Positions 26,622-37,214 are shown, counted from the stretch's first letter. The stretch is 64,000 nt of DNA from Actinomycetes bacterium (GCA_021808665.1 JAKBBA010000014.1:14470-78469); one strand, 5' to 3'. Numbers and translations: made by a program. The notes: a model not told the origin generated them from the sequence alone.

Positions 26622-28070
26622 TTGATTGCGACCTCGCCGGTTGGTGTTGGCAACGGGCTTCATTTTCGTCCTCGCAGGGGCGTTTGGGGCTTGCTCGCCG
26701 ACCACTGGGTGTTTGCAGCGCTGGTATTGGCTGGGGGCTTGCTGAGAGTTGTCGTCACGCTGGGGTTCAGGCCGATACTGTGGTTTTTGGGGGATTCGAT
26801 TAGCTATGTCGGTCTTGCCGTGGGGGCGGCACCGTTCCCGATGAGACCGGACACCTACTCGCTGTTTTTGTGGGTGTTAGAACCGTTGCACAGACTGGCC
26901 GTGGTAGCTGTAGTCCAGCATGTCGGCGGGGTGGCTGTCGCGGTGCTCGTGTACGCAGTGTGCCTGCGCCTGGGAGCGTCCAAGTGGGTCGCGTCGGCCG
27001 CTGCTATTCCGACGCTGTTCGACGCGTGGGAAGTGACCATCGAGCAGATGCTGCTGTCGGAAACGATGTTCATAGTGTCGATGATGCTGTCCCTGGCGGT
27101 GCTGGTGTGGTGGCCCGCGCCCCGCCGGCTTCCTTACTGGGCGTGCTGTGTGTGCGGGTTCGCTATGGGAATGGCCGCCACAACGAAATCTCTCGGCGAG
27201 TTCCTGATAGCCCCTGTCGTCATCTACCTTGTCGCTCGTCGGGCCGGTCTGAGACGAATCGCCGTCGTGGTAGTGATGTTCGCCGTCCCCCTAGCGGCCT
27301 ACGCCGGGTGGTTCGACACTCAGTTCGGCTGGTTCAGCGAATCCCCGGGAGGTCTTTTCGCTTACGGCAGGGTGGCCACCTTCGTCGACTGCGCCCACGA
27401 CTCGCTTAGCCCCGCCCAGGCGCGGCTATGTCCCACAAGCGCCGAGCAAGCCAAGGGCGCCTCATGGCTGATCTGGAGCCCTTCGTCGCCCTACAACCGG
27501 CTACCCGGAACTCTGCGGTATAAAACCGACCTTGCCATGGGCTTCGCGATCACGGTGATCGAACACCAACCGTTAGCCTACCTGAGCGCGGCGTGGGATG
27601 ACGTCACCGCCGAGTTCTCCTGGAATCGACACGCTAACGTCGCCGACACCTACCAATACAACGCTTCCGACGCCTACCCTCCCCTGCCCGGCGAGGCGCA
27701 AGACGTCGCCAACCTCTACCAAAAGGTCGGTAACGGCCAGCCCCACCCGATACCGGCTATAGCCAACCTGTTCAAGCGGTACCAGCACTGGGTGCACGTA
27801 CCCGGCTTGGTGTTCCTAGCCGCTCTCATAGCCGCTAGCGCGAAACTCTCCGCCGACACGATCCGAAAGCGAACGAACACGACACGTGCACCCGCCGCGT
27901 GCTTCTTGCTGTGCGCCGCCATCCTCGCCATAACACCCGACCTGGTTGCGAACCTCGACTACCGCTACCTCGTGCCGGTGCTACCACCCCTAAGCGTGGC
28001 TGTAGCACTAGCGTTCACCAAAAACAAAACACGACGGAACCTCGCAGACCCCACGCAAAACAGACCCTGA
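26622..28070 (+). CDS. Polytopic membrane protein, GT-C glycosyltransferase-like
   Basis: 482 residues from TTG 26622, supported by GGGGGGAGG ending 6 nt upstream. About 8-10 hydrophobic segments are visible (for example VFAALVLAGGLLRVVVTLGF, YWACCVCGFAMGMAA, FLLCAAILAITPDLV), with an early extracytoplasmic loop carrying FLGDSISYVGLA that could hold the GT-C acidic residue. Large soluble loop from about 240 to 370. The arrangement resembles GT-C enzymes that use polyprenyl-phosphate sugars, but no decisive motif is seen. It is convergent with the ferredoxin cassette. Confidence 0.6.
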   Translation: MIATSPVGVGNGLHFRPRRGVWGLLADHWVFAALVLAGGLLRVVVTLGFRPILWFLGDSISYVGLAVGAAPFPMRPDTYSLFLWVLEPLHRLAVVAVVQHVGGVAVAVLVYAVCLRLGASKWVASAAAIPTLFDAWEVTIEQMLLSETMFIVSMMLSLAVLVWWPAPRRLPYWACCVCGFAMGMAATTKSLGEFLIAPVVIYLVARRAGLRRIAVVVVMFAVPLAAYAGWFDTQFGWFSESPGGLFAYGRVATFVDCAHDSLSPAQARLCPTSAEQAKGASWLIWSPSSPYNRLPGTLRYKTDLAMGFAITVIEHQPLAYLSAAWDDVTAEFSWNRHANVADTYQYNASDAYPPLPGEAQDVANLYQKVGNGQPHPIPAIANLFKRYQHWVHVPGLVFLAALIAASAKLSADTIRKRTNTTRAPAACFLLCAAILAITPDLVANLDYRYLVPVLPPLSVAVALAFTKNKTRRNLADPTQNRP

Positions 28071-28073
28071 GAG

Positions 28074-28472
28074 CTAGTCGCCGGCGTTGGCCGGTCTTAG
28101 GTGGCGCTCCTTGGGGCAGTGGAGGTTGGTCCCGAGGTCGCAGCGAGGGCAAATCCAGCCTCCTTCCCCTCTGTGCCTCCACATAGGAGCCCCACAACTC
28201 TGGCAAGTGCGCTGCCACACCGCACATTCGAATCCGTCCAGACGCTTAGAGCTGAGAGGACAGCCGTGCCCGTAGCACTTCGGCCAGGTTTCGTCTACGA
28301 TTATGCAGCCGACAGGGCAGCGCCCCACGCAGCGGGCGCAGTCGTCGCAGGTATACGGATCGATCGCGAAAGTGCCGAGGAAGGTGTCGGTCTTGGTCAG
28401 AGCACCGGTCGGACATGCGTAGTCGCACGCCCCGCATCCGATGCACTCGTCGTCGACCACACGGTAGGTCAC
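28074..28472 (-). CDS. 2[4Fe-4S] ferredoxin with extra Cys-rich tail
   Basis: 132 residues from GTG 28472, 5 nt after the stop of the upstream zinc-ribbon gene. Two complete cluster motifs: CIGCGACDYACPTGA and CDDCARCVGRCPVGC. The C-terminal half (about 75-132) has further Cys pairs, CQSCGAPMW and CPRCDLG, like a rubredoxin or zinc ribbon. The open frame continues upstream to 28643 but lies inside the next gene and is Arg/Pro-rich. It would carry electrons at low potential, most simply to the diiron protein at the head of the cassette (inference). Confidence 0.85.
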   Translation of the reverse strand: MTYRVVDDECIGCGACDYACPTGALTKTDTFLGTFAIDPYTCDDCARCVGRCPVGCIIVDETWPKCYGHGCPLSSKRLDGFECAVWQRTCQSCGAPMWRHRGEGGWICPRCDLGTNLHCPKERHLRPANAGD

Positions 28473-28477
28473 TTCTG

Positions 28478-28747
28478 CTACCGGCTGGGGCTGCGGGCTG
28501 GTGCGCCGAAGGGCGTGTCGAACGGGCTCGGGATGCCAGCCGGGTGGAACCCGGCGAGACCCCCAAGGCAGTTGGCGCAGGCGAACTCGGGGACGTCTAC
28601 GCCGGTTGCGGTAGCACGGTGCTTGTACTCGAAGCCGTCCCACTCCCAGTAGCCGTAGGGCAGGTCAAGGACTGCCTCTAGGTTCTCTCCGCAGTGCGGG
28701 CACGCCGGCGGCGTCACCTTGGTGGCATCGCTGTCAATGTCGGGCAT
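28478..28747 (-). CDS. Small zinc-ribbon-like protein in the diiron cassette
   Basis: 89 residues. Two CXXC pairs, CPHCGENL near residue 16 and CANCLGGL near residue 57, can bind one metal ion, either zinc or iron as in rubredoxin. Between them is an aromatic-rich stretch (LPYGYWEWDGFEYKH). It overlaps the upstream SCP2-like gene by 14 nt and ends 5 nt before the ferredoxin start, so it is within the same operon. No family name comes to mind. Confidence 0.7.
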   Translation of the reverse strand: MPDIDSDATKVTPPACPHCGENLEAVLDLPYGYWEWDGFEYKHRATATGVDVPEFACANCLGGLAGFHPAGIPSPFDTPFGAPARSPSR

Positions 28748-29237
28748 GAACCTGTACCACCTCCTCCCTCAGAGATTCCGTCCCAGGGACGGTGCCGGCG
28801 CCGAGGGCTTCGCCGGCACCGTCGAAGAAGACTTGGACGCTCTCGGCGACCCTGAAGAAGCGGTCAACGCCGAGCGGATCGGCTCCGTGGAGCCTTATCC
28901 TCTCGCCGAGGAGCACCAAGGAGCTCAACGTGTGGCGGCCTGTTGCGTGGCCGTTGACGACGATGTCGTCCACCATCTGCGCCCACGACGCCACAGGGCC
29001 TTCCACGACACAGTCGACGTTGTCGTCGGGGAAGCTTTCGCGGACGTCCTCGCAGCGCGAGCCCCGGAACCTCAAGGCGAGGACGAGTGGTTCAGCGGAC
29101 TGCCTGTTGATGACCACCCCTAGGTCCAGATCGAACCAGCCGAGAGGATCGAAGCGCTCCGGGTGGGTGTTCATCACTGCCGCCAGTGCGTCGAAGAACT
29201 CCTTGGAGTCGACCGGAACGGCGGTTTTCGCTGCCAT
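28734..29237 (-). CDS. SCP2-like lipid-binding protein
   Basis: 167 residues from ATG 29237 with AGGAG about 10 nt upstream. The mid/C-terminal part, DCVVEGPVASWAQMVDDIVV and HTLSSLVLLGERIRLHGADP, has the pattern of the SCP2 sterol-carrier fold (acidic-aromatic loop, then LxxGxIxxxGD). N-terminal about 60 residues are unfamiliar. SCP2 proteins bind long-chain lipids in a hydrophobic tunnel; next to a diiron protein and a ferredoxin it could present or store a lipid substrate (inference). Confidence 0.7.
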   Translation of the reverse strand: MAAKTAVPVDSKEFFDALAAVMNTHPERFDPLGWFDLDLGVVINRQSAEPLVLALRFRGSRCEDVRESFPDDNVDCVVEGPVASWAQMVDDIVVNGHATGRHTLSSLVLLGERIRLHGADPLGVDRFFRVAESVQVFFDGAGEALGAGTVPGTESLREEVVQVHARH

Positions 29238-29278
29238 AGCCGGTCAGCTCCTGGCCTGGCGGTCAAGCCGGGCGGCGC

Positions 29279-30388
29279 TCACGAGACACCCAGCGCAGCT
29301 GCCGCGGGAGCGCTACGGTCGATTCCGAGCATCTCCACCGGGAACAGAGTCCGCTCAAGGCGTGCAAGCCCGGCGCGCTCGCAGCGGGCAAGGTAGGAGG
29401 TGATCTGCTTGGCGTTGAGCTGGGCCAGAAGCGGGAACCCTTTGGACTCTACCTCGTCGACGCCTCCGGCGAGCAGCACCGCAAGGGCGGTGTTCATCGA
29501 AGGATTCGTCAGTTCCATGAGCATCTTCTCGCCGACGTCGAGGGCTTCGTGGATCTCCTCCGCGACGTCTGGGTCGTGTTCCACCGCATAGCGGATGTGC
29601 AGCGTCCCGTAGCTCACGTGCCTCGCCTCGTCTTGCATGGTAAGGCGGAACATGCGTTTCTCGAGCGGGGATGGCGAGATCAACTCACCTTGGCGGAACA
29701 GGTCGAGCACGAATCCCTCTGCTAGAAGGTGCATTAGAGCGGAGGCCTGGGTGTAGGTCTTAGCCTGAAGTATCACCCTCAGCTGCTCCTCGGTGTTGCG
29801 TTTCGCCTTGAGCAGTCCACCCCCGTTGGCGAGAGCGCGTTTGCGGAAGACTTCAGTGTGGCGAGCCTCGTCCATCACCTGTGTGGCCAGGAACATCTTG
29901 GCCTCCACGAAGTCGTGGTTCATCCGCCACATCCACTTCGCTGGGAGGTCAGCCGCTATCATCTCCACCTCCGCCAGTAAGGTGCACACCTGGCAGACGG
30001 CGTGCTCCAAGTCCGAGGGCAGTTCCGCTACTTCACCCCAGGGTATGTCCCTGGTAGCCGACCACTGCCGGGCGACCGCCTCCTCGTAGAGCTCGGTGAC
30101 GTTGTCCGACCACACGTCGGACTTGGAGTTGAGGATGTAGCCCATGTCGGGGACGCCGTCTTCTACTTCGGCTCCTCTCGGCGCCATGGTCCGAAGCGGG
30201 GCCCGCTCTGGAACATCTCCGTAGGATCCCACGGAGATATCAGCCAGAGTCAAACCCCGAGGCCCCGGTTTGGCACGGACACCCCACTCAGCCTTTGCCC
30301 CCATTAGCCAGGACCAGTCAAGCGGTTCCTGGGTGACGGAGTCCCGCTCGGGAAGTCTCCGGGTGAGCTCCGAACCACTGGCGGCCAT
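29279..30388 (-). CDS. Ferritin-like diiron protein, putative oxygenase
   Basis: 369 residues from ATG 30388, with AGGAG 9 nt upstream; ATG 30397 and 30394 are alternatives. A four-helix carboxylate-bridged diiron site is readable: Glu in TLLAEVEMIAADL, then MDEARHTEVF (E and H), a Glu in the third helix near LAEGFVLDLFRQGEL, and MQDEARHVSYG (E and H). The spacing fits ferritin-like oxygenases (AurF/acyl-ACP-desaturase superfamily), but I cannot place it in a characterised clan. It is first in a leftward operon with SCP2-like, zinc-ribbon and ferredoxin genes, driven by the promoter at 30508-30536. Confidence 0.75.
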   Translation of the reverse strand: MAASGSELTRRLPERDSVTQEPLDWSWLMGAKAEWGVRAKPGPRGLTLADISVGSYGDVPERAPLRTMAPRGAEVEDGVPDMGYILNSKSDVWSDNVTELYEEAVARQWSATRDIPWGEVAELPSDLEHAVCQVCTLLAEVEMIAADLPAKWMWRMNHDFVEAKMFLATQVMDEARHTEVFRKRALANGGGLLKAKRNTEEQLRVILQAKTYTQASALMHLLAEGFVLDLFRQGELISPSPLEKRMFRLTMQDEARHVSYGTLHIRYAVEHDPDVAEEIHEALDVGEKMLMELTNPSMNTALAVLLAGGVDEVESKGFPLLAQLNAKQITSYLARCERAGLARLERTLFPVEMLGIDRSAPAAAALGVS

Positions 30389-30507
30389 AGCCATCATCTC
30401 CTGGTCACGAAAGAGTGCCCATCCCGAATGGGAAGGTACCCTCGGCCTGGCAGCCCAACCACTCGGGGAGGAGAAAGCCTAGGCTGCCAGGTCCGAGGTT
30501 CAACAAC

Positions 30508-30536
30508 ACATTACAGTGTCGATGACCTGACGTCAA
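30508..30536 (-). promoter_or_regulatory. Sigma-70-type promoter for the diiron cassette
   Basis: On the minus strand TTGACG (30536-30531) and TAATGT (30513-30508) are spaced by exactly 17 nt. The start would be near 30501, giving a leader of about 110 nt before ATG 30388. The -35 box overlaps the palindrome TGACGTCA (30528-30535). Confidence 0.6.
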
Positions 30537-30608
30537 GTAAGATAGTCTACGTATCTCAGATTGTCTGAGGTTTACGGGCCGTGACCGGCTCGGTCGCCAC
30601 GACCTGCC

Positions 30609-30638
30609 AGTCGGACCTGGGCAAGCCCAGGTCCGACT
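30609..30638 (-). terminator. Long stem-loop 3' of ilvC
   Basis: AGTCGGACCTGGGC (30609-30622) and GCCCAGGTCCGACT (30625-30638) form a perfect 14-bp stem with a very small loop, 9 nt past the ilvC stop (30648, leftward). There is no T-tract, but the strength and position support a terminator or 3' stabiliser for the ilvBNC transcript. Confidence 0.6.
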
Positions 30639-30647
30639 ACCGGTGTT

Positions 30648-32184
<1,537 letters not shown>

Positions 32185-32188
<4 letters not shown>

Positions 32189-33921
32189 TGGACCACCTTC
32201 CTGGTCGAGGTGGACTGGGCCGGGTGGACCACCACGTCATCGTTCGATGCCCCAGCCGGCACCATGGGGAAGACCTTCTCGCGGGCATCGGTCCGAAAGT
32301 CGATGACCACCGGACGGTCGTCTATGGAGTTCGCCTTGGCTATGGTCGGCTCCACCTCGTCGGGGTCTTCCACTCGGAAAGCAGCGCAGCCCATCGCCTC
32401 CGCCCACTTGACATAGTCCGGCAGGTCCGGGGAGAGATAGACCTCGCTGTAGCGTTCTTCGTAGAACATTTCCTGCCACTGCCTGACCATTCCGAGGTAG
32501 GCGTTGTTCAAGATCGCCACTTTGACGGGGATGCGTTCACTTGAAGCGGTTACCAGTTCCTGGGCGGTCATCTGGAAGCAGCCGTCACCGTCGACAGCCC
32601 ACACGGTGCGGTCCGGGCGGCCGACTTTCGCTCCGATCGCTGCCGGCACGGAGAAGCCCATCGTGCCCAGACCGCCGGAGTTGACCCACGTGTAAGGCTC
32701 GTTGAACTTCCAGTACTGGCTTGCCCACATCTGGTGCTGGCCGACACCCGACACGAGTATCGTGCCCTCCGGAGCGGAGTCGCGCAGCACTTCCATCACC
32801 TGTTGGGGTTTGAGGGCGTCGCCAGCGACGTAAGGGTCGTAGTGCAACGGGTAACGCTCCTGCCAGCCGGAGATCATCGCCCTCCACTCGGAGCGTTCAG
32901 GCTGGGGGGCGTCGCCGAGCGCTCTGACGATCTCGGTGATCACCTGGCGGCAGTCGCCGACGATCGGGACGTCGGGTTGGCGGATCTTGCCGAGCTCCGC
33001 AGGGTCGATATCGACGTGGATGACCTTGGCGTAAGGAGCGAAAGCGTCCACTCTCCCGGTCACGCGGTCGTCGAAGCGGGCGCCGAGGGTGACGAGAAGG
33101 TCAGCCTGCTGCAAAGCTGTGATCGCCGTGTAGTTACCGTGCATTCCGGGCATCCCGAGGCAAAGTTCGTGGTCGTCGGGGAAGGCTCCCCTCGCCATCA
33201 GCGTGGTAACGACCGGTATGCCGGCACGCTCGGCCAGCTCGCGCAGCGCCTCAGCGGCCCTGGCTTTCAAGATGCCCCCACCGGCGTAGATCACCGGTCT
33301 CTGCGCCTCGCTTATCAGACGCGCCGCCTCCTTAATCATCCGCGGGTGGCCTTTGACCGTCGGCTTGTAGCCGGGCAGGGAGGCCGCTACATCCTCGTCG
33401 CTTGGCCAGTAGAAGTCGATCTCTGCCTGCAGTACGTCCTTGGGGACGTCCAAGAGGACCGGTCCGGGCCTTCCGGTGCTTGCCAGGTGGAAGGCCTGGC
33501 GAACGAGCATGGGCAGCTCTGCTGGGTCCATCACGAGCTCGTTGTGCTTGGTCACCGACCGGGTTATGCCGACGGTGTCGCACTCTTGGAAGCCGTCCGT
33601 CCCGATGAACGAGCGGCTCACTTGGCCTGTTATGACCACCAGGGGCACCGAGTCCATGTAGGCGTCGCAAAGCGGGGTGACCATGTTCGTCGCAGCAGGA
33701 CCGCTGGTGACCATGGCCACGCCGGGCCGGCCGGTCACGTGAGCGTAACCTTCTGCCATGTGACCCGCCCCTTGCTCGTGGCGGACGAGGATGTGGCGGA
33801 TCGGCGAGTCGAGGATCGGGTCGTACGCCGGGAGGATCGCACCGCCCGGCAACCCGAAGATCACCTCGACCTTCTCCGCTTCCAGGCTCTTGACGAGCGC
33901 TTGCGCTCCGGTCATCTTCAT
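32185..33921 (-). CDS. ilvB: Acetolactate synthase large subunit
   Basis: 578 residues. ThDP enzyme motifs: HEQGAGHMAEGYAHVTGRPG with the activating Glu, GDGCFQMTAQELVTASSERI and LNNAYLGMVRQWQEMFY for Mg/ThDP binding. FAD-binding middle domain with ARFDDRVTGRVDAF. It makes acetolactate or acetohydroxybutyrate. Ribosome site GGAAGGAAG lies about 10 nt before ATG 33921. The 5' region (33922-34192) carries a leader peptide, two hairpins and a promoter, so transcription is very probably attenuated by branched-chain amino acid supply. Confidence 0.97.
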
Positions 33922-34054
33922 CGCTTTTTGGCACTTCCTTCCGGTGTCATATGTCGGCTTGGTCGGCGAGTCCGGGCTGCAACGCCCGCACCTGCCCGCT
34001 ACGGAATCGACGCCCGTCGCATCGTGGCTGGGATGCGAACAGGCTTCGGGCTAC

Positions 34055-34085
34055 AAAGAAAACGACCTCCCGCAAGGGAGGTCGT
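34055..34085 (-). terminator. Attenuator terminator upstream of ilvB
   Basis: On the minus strand ACGACCTCCC (34085-34076) and GGGAGGTCGT (34071-34062) form a perfect 10-bp stem with a TTGC loop, followed directly by TTTTCTTT (34062-34055). It is a textbook rho-independent terminator placed 134 nt before the ilvB start, so it must be bypassed for ilvBNC expression. Confidence 0.85.
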
Positions 34086-34087
34086 GG

Positions 34088-34119
34088 GACGCACGCGCTA
34101 ACTTTTTCGCGCGTGCGTC
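34088..34119 (-). promoter_or_regulatory. Second leader hairpin overlapping the leader-peptide stop
   Basis: GACGCACGCGC and GCGCGTGCGTC (34109-34119 and 34088-34098 on the plus strand) form an 11-bp stem with a 10-nt loop, on either side of the stop codon region (TGA 34118-34120) of the leader peptide and 2 nt before the terminator stem. A ribosome stalled on the Val/Ile codons would mask its 5' arm. Confidence 0.65.
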
Positions 34120-34156
34120 AGGTGATTACTACTACGAGGGTCGAGGCGGAACTCAC
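34118..34156 (-). CDS. ilvB leader peptide MSSASTLVVVIT
   Basis: A 12-codon reading frame from GTG 34156 to TGA 34118-34120, encoding MSSASTLVVVIT. The run Leu-Val-Val-Val-Ile matches the amino acids made by the downstream operon and sits immediately before the hairpins, the usual design of a ribosome-sensing attenuator. No ribosome site precedes it. Instead CATAAT (34168-34163) lies 6 nt upstream of the G, so the transcript is probably leaderless and starts at the GTG itself. Confidence 0.75.
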   Translation of the reverse strand: MSSASTLVVVIT

Positions 34157-34162
34157 AAAACT

Positions 34163-34192
34163 ATTATGGCGCAACTAGAAGTGCTAGTGCAA
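34163..34192 (-). promoter_or_regulatory. Promoter of the ilvB leader transcript
   Basis: Minus-strand TTGCAC (34192-34187) and CATAAT (34168-34163) with an 18-nt spacer. Transcription would start near 34156, at the leader peptide GTG. The promoter begins 48 nt after the ilvD stop, so ilvB may also receive read-through from ilvD. Confidence 0.55.
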
Positions 34193-34239
34193 ACAGCGCT
34201 TCGGCCTTCTCTCCTGGCCCCACGGCTACCCGCGTAGCA

Positions 34240-35922
34240 TCACGCCTCTGTGATCGCCCCGCGGTCGGCGCCTGCAGCCAGTCGGGCGTACTTGGCGAGT
34301 ACCCCGGTCGTGTAGCGCGGCGGCGGGCACGCCCAGGCTGCGCGCCGGCGCGACAGCTCGGTTTCATCTACCACGAGGTCGATGCGTCTGGAGGCGACGT
34401 CGACGACGATAGTGTCGCCGTCGGCAACGAGGGATATCGGTCCGCCGTCGACCGCCTCGGGTGCGACGTGACCGACGCAGAAGCCGTGGGTCCCGCCGCT
34501 GAAACGCCCGTCGGTGACTAAAGCGCAGTCGCCACCGCGGCCGGCCCCTTTCATAGCGCCGGTAACGGCAAGCATCTCGCGCATTCCCGGGCCGCCCTTA
34601 GGCCCTTCGTAGCGGATCACGAGGACGGTGCCGGGCTGGATGGAACCGGAGAGTATCGCCGCCATCGCCCGGTCCTCCCCGTCGAAGACTCTCGCCTTGC
34701 CCTCGAAGTGGTCGTGGTCTATTCCCGCCACTTTCACCACCGCCCCCTTAGGAGCCAACGACCCGGAAAGCACCGCTATGCCACCTTCTGCGTGTATAGG
34801 CTCTGAGATCCGGTGCACCACAGTACCGTCGGGAGCCGGCGGGGACATCGCCTCCAGGTTCTCCGCTACGGTCTTACCGGTGACGGTGATGCAGTCGCCG
34901 TGCAGCAGGCCAGCGCTGAGGAGTTCCGCCATCACGACGGGTACGCCGCCGATACGGTCGATGTCGTACATGTGGAACCTGCCGTGAGGCTTCGTGTCCG
35001 CGATGTGGGGAACTCTACGACCGACTCGGTTGAAGTCGTCAAGGACAAGTTCGACTTTCGCTTCGGCGGCAATCGCCAGAAGGTGCAACACAGCGTTGGT
35101 GGACCCGCCCAGGGCCATCGTGACAGCGATGGCGTTCTCGAACGCCTCCTTGGTCATGATCCGCCTGGGGGTGATGCCCGCTTCGAGCAGGCGAACCACC
35201 GCCCGTCCCGACTCGACTGCGAGACCGTCCCGACGAGGGTCTACGGCAGCTGGGGACGCCGAGCCGGGCAGGGCCATTCCGAGAGCCTCGGATATCGACG
35301 CCATCGTGTTGGCGGTGAACATTCCGGCGCAGCTTCCGATCGTCGGGCAAGCGGCGCGTTCGATGTAGGAGAGCTCCTCGTCGCTCAGAGCGCCAGTGGC
35401 CCGCGCTCCGACCGCCTCGAATACGCTGGTGATGTCTAGAGCTTCACCGGCCCTGCCCCGCCCTGGCAGGATGCTCCCCCCGTAAAGGAACACAGTCGGC
35501 AGGTCGAGCCGGGCTGCGGCCATGAGCATCCCCGGCAGCGACTTGTCACAGCCCGCGAAGGTGACCATGGCGTCGAAGCGCTCGGCGTGCATGACCGTCT
35601 CGATCGAGTCGGCGATCACCTCACGGCTCACGAGGGAGGCGCGCATACCTTCGTGTCCCATGGAGATACCGTCTGAGACGGCTATGGTCACGAACTCGAT
35701 GGGGAACCCTCCCGCTTCGCGAACTCCTTCCTTGGCGTGCTTAGCGAGACGGTCGAGCGGCATGTTGCACGGCGTCACCTCGTTCCACGACGAGGCTACC
35801 CCTACCTGGGGTTTGTCCCAGTCACCGTCGGTCATGCCGATCGAACGGAGCATCGCACGGGCAGGGGCCTTCTCGAATCCGTCGGTTACGTCACGGCTGC
35901 GGGGTTTCATGTCGTTGGCCAT
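34240..35922 (-). CDS. ilvD: Dihydroxy-acid dehydratase
   Basis: 560 residues. Fe-S enzyme motifs: [59 protein letters not shown], and [17 protein letters not shown]. It dehydrates the IlvC product to 2-oxoisovalerate or 3-methyl-2-oxopentanoate. It is divergent from the P450 gene with 26 nt between start codons and upstream of the ilvB leader. No hairpin separates it from the leader promoter, so partial co-transcription is possible. Confidence 0.96.
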   Translation of the reverse strand: MANDMKPRSRDVTDGFEKAPARAMLRSIGMTDGDWDKPQVGVASSWNEVTPCNMPLDRLAKHAKEGVREAGGFPIEFVTIAVSDGISMGHEGMRASLVSREVIADSIETVMHAERFDAMVTFAGCDKSLPGMLMAAARLDLPTVFLYGGSILPGRGRAGEALDITSVFEAVGARATGALSDEELSYIERAACPTIGSCAGMFTANTMASISEALGMALPGSASPAAVDPRRDGLAVESGRAVVRLLEAGITPRRIMTKEAFENAIAVTMALGGSTNAVLHLLAIAAEAKVELVLDDFNRVGRRVPHIADTKPHGRFHMYDIDRIGGVPVVMAELLSAGLLHGDCITVTGKTVAENLEAMSPPAPDGTVVHRISEPIHAEGGIAVLSGSLAPKGAVVKVAGIDHDHFEGKARVFDGEDRAMAAILSGSIQPGTVLVIRYEGPKGGPGMREMLAVTGAMKGAGRGGDCALVTDGRFSGGTHGFCVGHVAPEAVDGGPISLVADGDTIVVDVASRRIDLVVDETELSRRRAAWACPPPRYTTGVLAKYARLAAGADRGAITEA

Positions 35923-35948
35923 GCCGACAACTTAGATCGTTTCCAGAC

Positions 35949-37196
35949 GTGCAACCCACGAAGATCACCCTGAAACCTCCTGGCCAGGGGAACCTCTCGA
36001 CACTGCTCGCCGACGTCGCTAGGCCAGACCCGCAGCTGCTCTACAGCGATCTGGCCGCCCGCGGCTGGGAGATGGTCGGGGAAGGCGTCGCTTTGTGCAC
36101 CTCGAAAGAGCTCAGCGAGCTGGTGCTGCGCTCCCCCCGTGACTTCTCATCCGCCGCGCCCCTCCACCTGGGCAACGTGAGGCCTCTCCTGCCCCTCAAC
36201 GTGGACCCGCCGGCGCACTCCAAGTACCGCAAAACCTTGGAGCCGATCTTCTCAGCGCGTAGGGTAGCCGCGTTCGAGCCCAGGATCGTCTCGCGCTTCG
36301 AAGGTGTCGTCGACGCGCTTGTTAGCACCGGCGAGTGCGACTTCACTGAGGATGTCGCGGAGGTTTACCCGTCCGCTGTGTTCGCCGACCTTCTCGGCTT
36401 GGCGGACTCGGACCTGACGACTTTGATGGCGATCCGCGACGGCATCTTGCACCCGGCGAGACTCGACGCCTCGGCGGCCACCGACATGACGAAGCTCCGA
36501 GAGGTGCAGGACCGCTCCGCGTCACAGCTCTACGACTATTTCGCCGGCCTGCTCGAAGGGCGCAGGGGTGGGTTCCTGCGGAACGGGGACGTCATCTCCC
36601 ACCTTGCCGGCTGGCAGGTCCAAGGAGAGCGGCTCAGCGACGAGGAGATCCTAGACACAGCTTTCACTTTGGTGATCGCAGGGCTCGACACAGTCTCCGA
36701 TTCTCTCACCTGCGTGTTCGCCTACCTTGCCACCCACCCTGAGCAACGGGATCGCATCGTCGGCGACCCAGGTCTGATCCCCGCTGCAGTCGACGAGTTG
36801 CTGAGATGGGAGTCACCGGTGCCTACAGCCTCCCCTAGGCTCGCAGTCCGCGACTTGACGCTGCCTGGCGGCATCCCCGTCAGCGCGGGAACTGTCGTGC
36901 TGGTAAGCCTCGCCGCCGCGAACGTCGACCGGGCGGCCTGCCCGGACGCTTTGGAGGTCCGCCTCGACCGCAGGCCGAACCGCCACGTCGCCTTCGGGGC
37001 CGGAGCCCACCGTTGCATCGGGAGCCACCTCGCCCGCCTCGAGGTCGCGGTGGCGGTCCGCGAATGGCACCGGCAGATACCAGTCTGGCAGCTCGCCCGA
37101 GGCTACGAGCGGCTCTCCTACAGCGCCGGCCTGCGCAGGGTAGACCACCTCCGACTGAGCTGGGATACCAAGGTTGCAGACGCCTGCCCCACTTGA
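35949..37196 (+). CDS. Cytochrome P450
   Basis: 415 residues from GTG 35949. I-helix oxygen-binding VIAGLDTVSDS (AGxDT), the ExxR pair in VDELLRWESPV, and the haem loop FGAGAHRCIGSHLAR with the Cys ligand. N-terminal about 70 residues lack a membrane anchor, so it is soluble and bacterial-type. Substrate unknown; fatty acid or terpenoid hydroxylation would fit the neighbourhood of HadA/HadB-like genes (inference). It needs a ferredoxin partner, which is not in the immediate context. Confidence 0.9.
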   Translation: MQPTKITLKPPGQGNLSTLLADVARPDPQLLYSDLAARGWEMVGEGVALCTSKELSELVLRSPRDFSSAAPLHLGNVRPLLPLNVDPPAHSKYRKTLEPIFSARRVAAFEPRIVSRFEGVVDALVSTGECDFTEDVAEVYPSAVFADLLGLADSDLTTLMAIRDGILHPARLDASAATDMTKLREVQDRSASQLYDYFAGLLEGRRGGFLRNGDVISHLAGWQVQGERLSDEEILDTAFTLVIAGLDTVSDSLTCVFAYLATHPEQRDRIVGDPGLIPAAVDELLRWESPVPTASPRLAVRDLTLPGGIPVSAGTVVLVSLAAANVDRAACPDALEVRLDRRPNRHVAFGAGAHRCIGSHLARLEVAVAVREWHRQIPVWQLARGYERLSYSAGLRRVDHLRLSWDTKVADACPT

Positions 37197-37214
37197 CCTA
37201 ACCTAGGTCGACGA

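Noticed and set aside
34164..34367. Frame ending in ALFALALLVAP as the ilv leader peptide
   Set aside because: It is hydrophobic and Leu/Val/Ala-rich, but its stop falls on the -10 box (34163-34168), so it would lie upstream of the likely transcript start, and it has no hairpin arrangement behind it. The MSSASTLVVVIT frame fits better.
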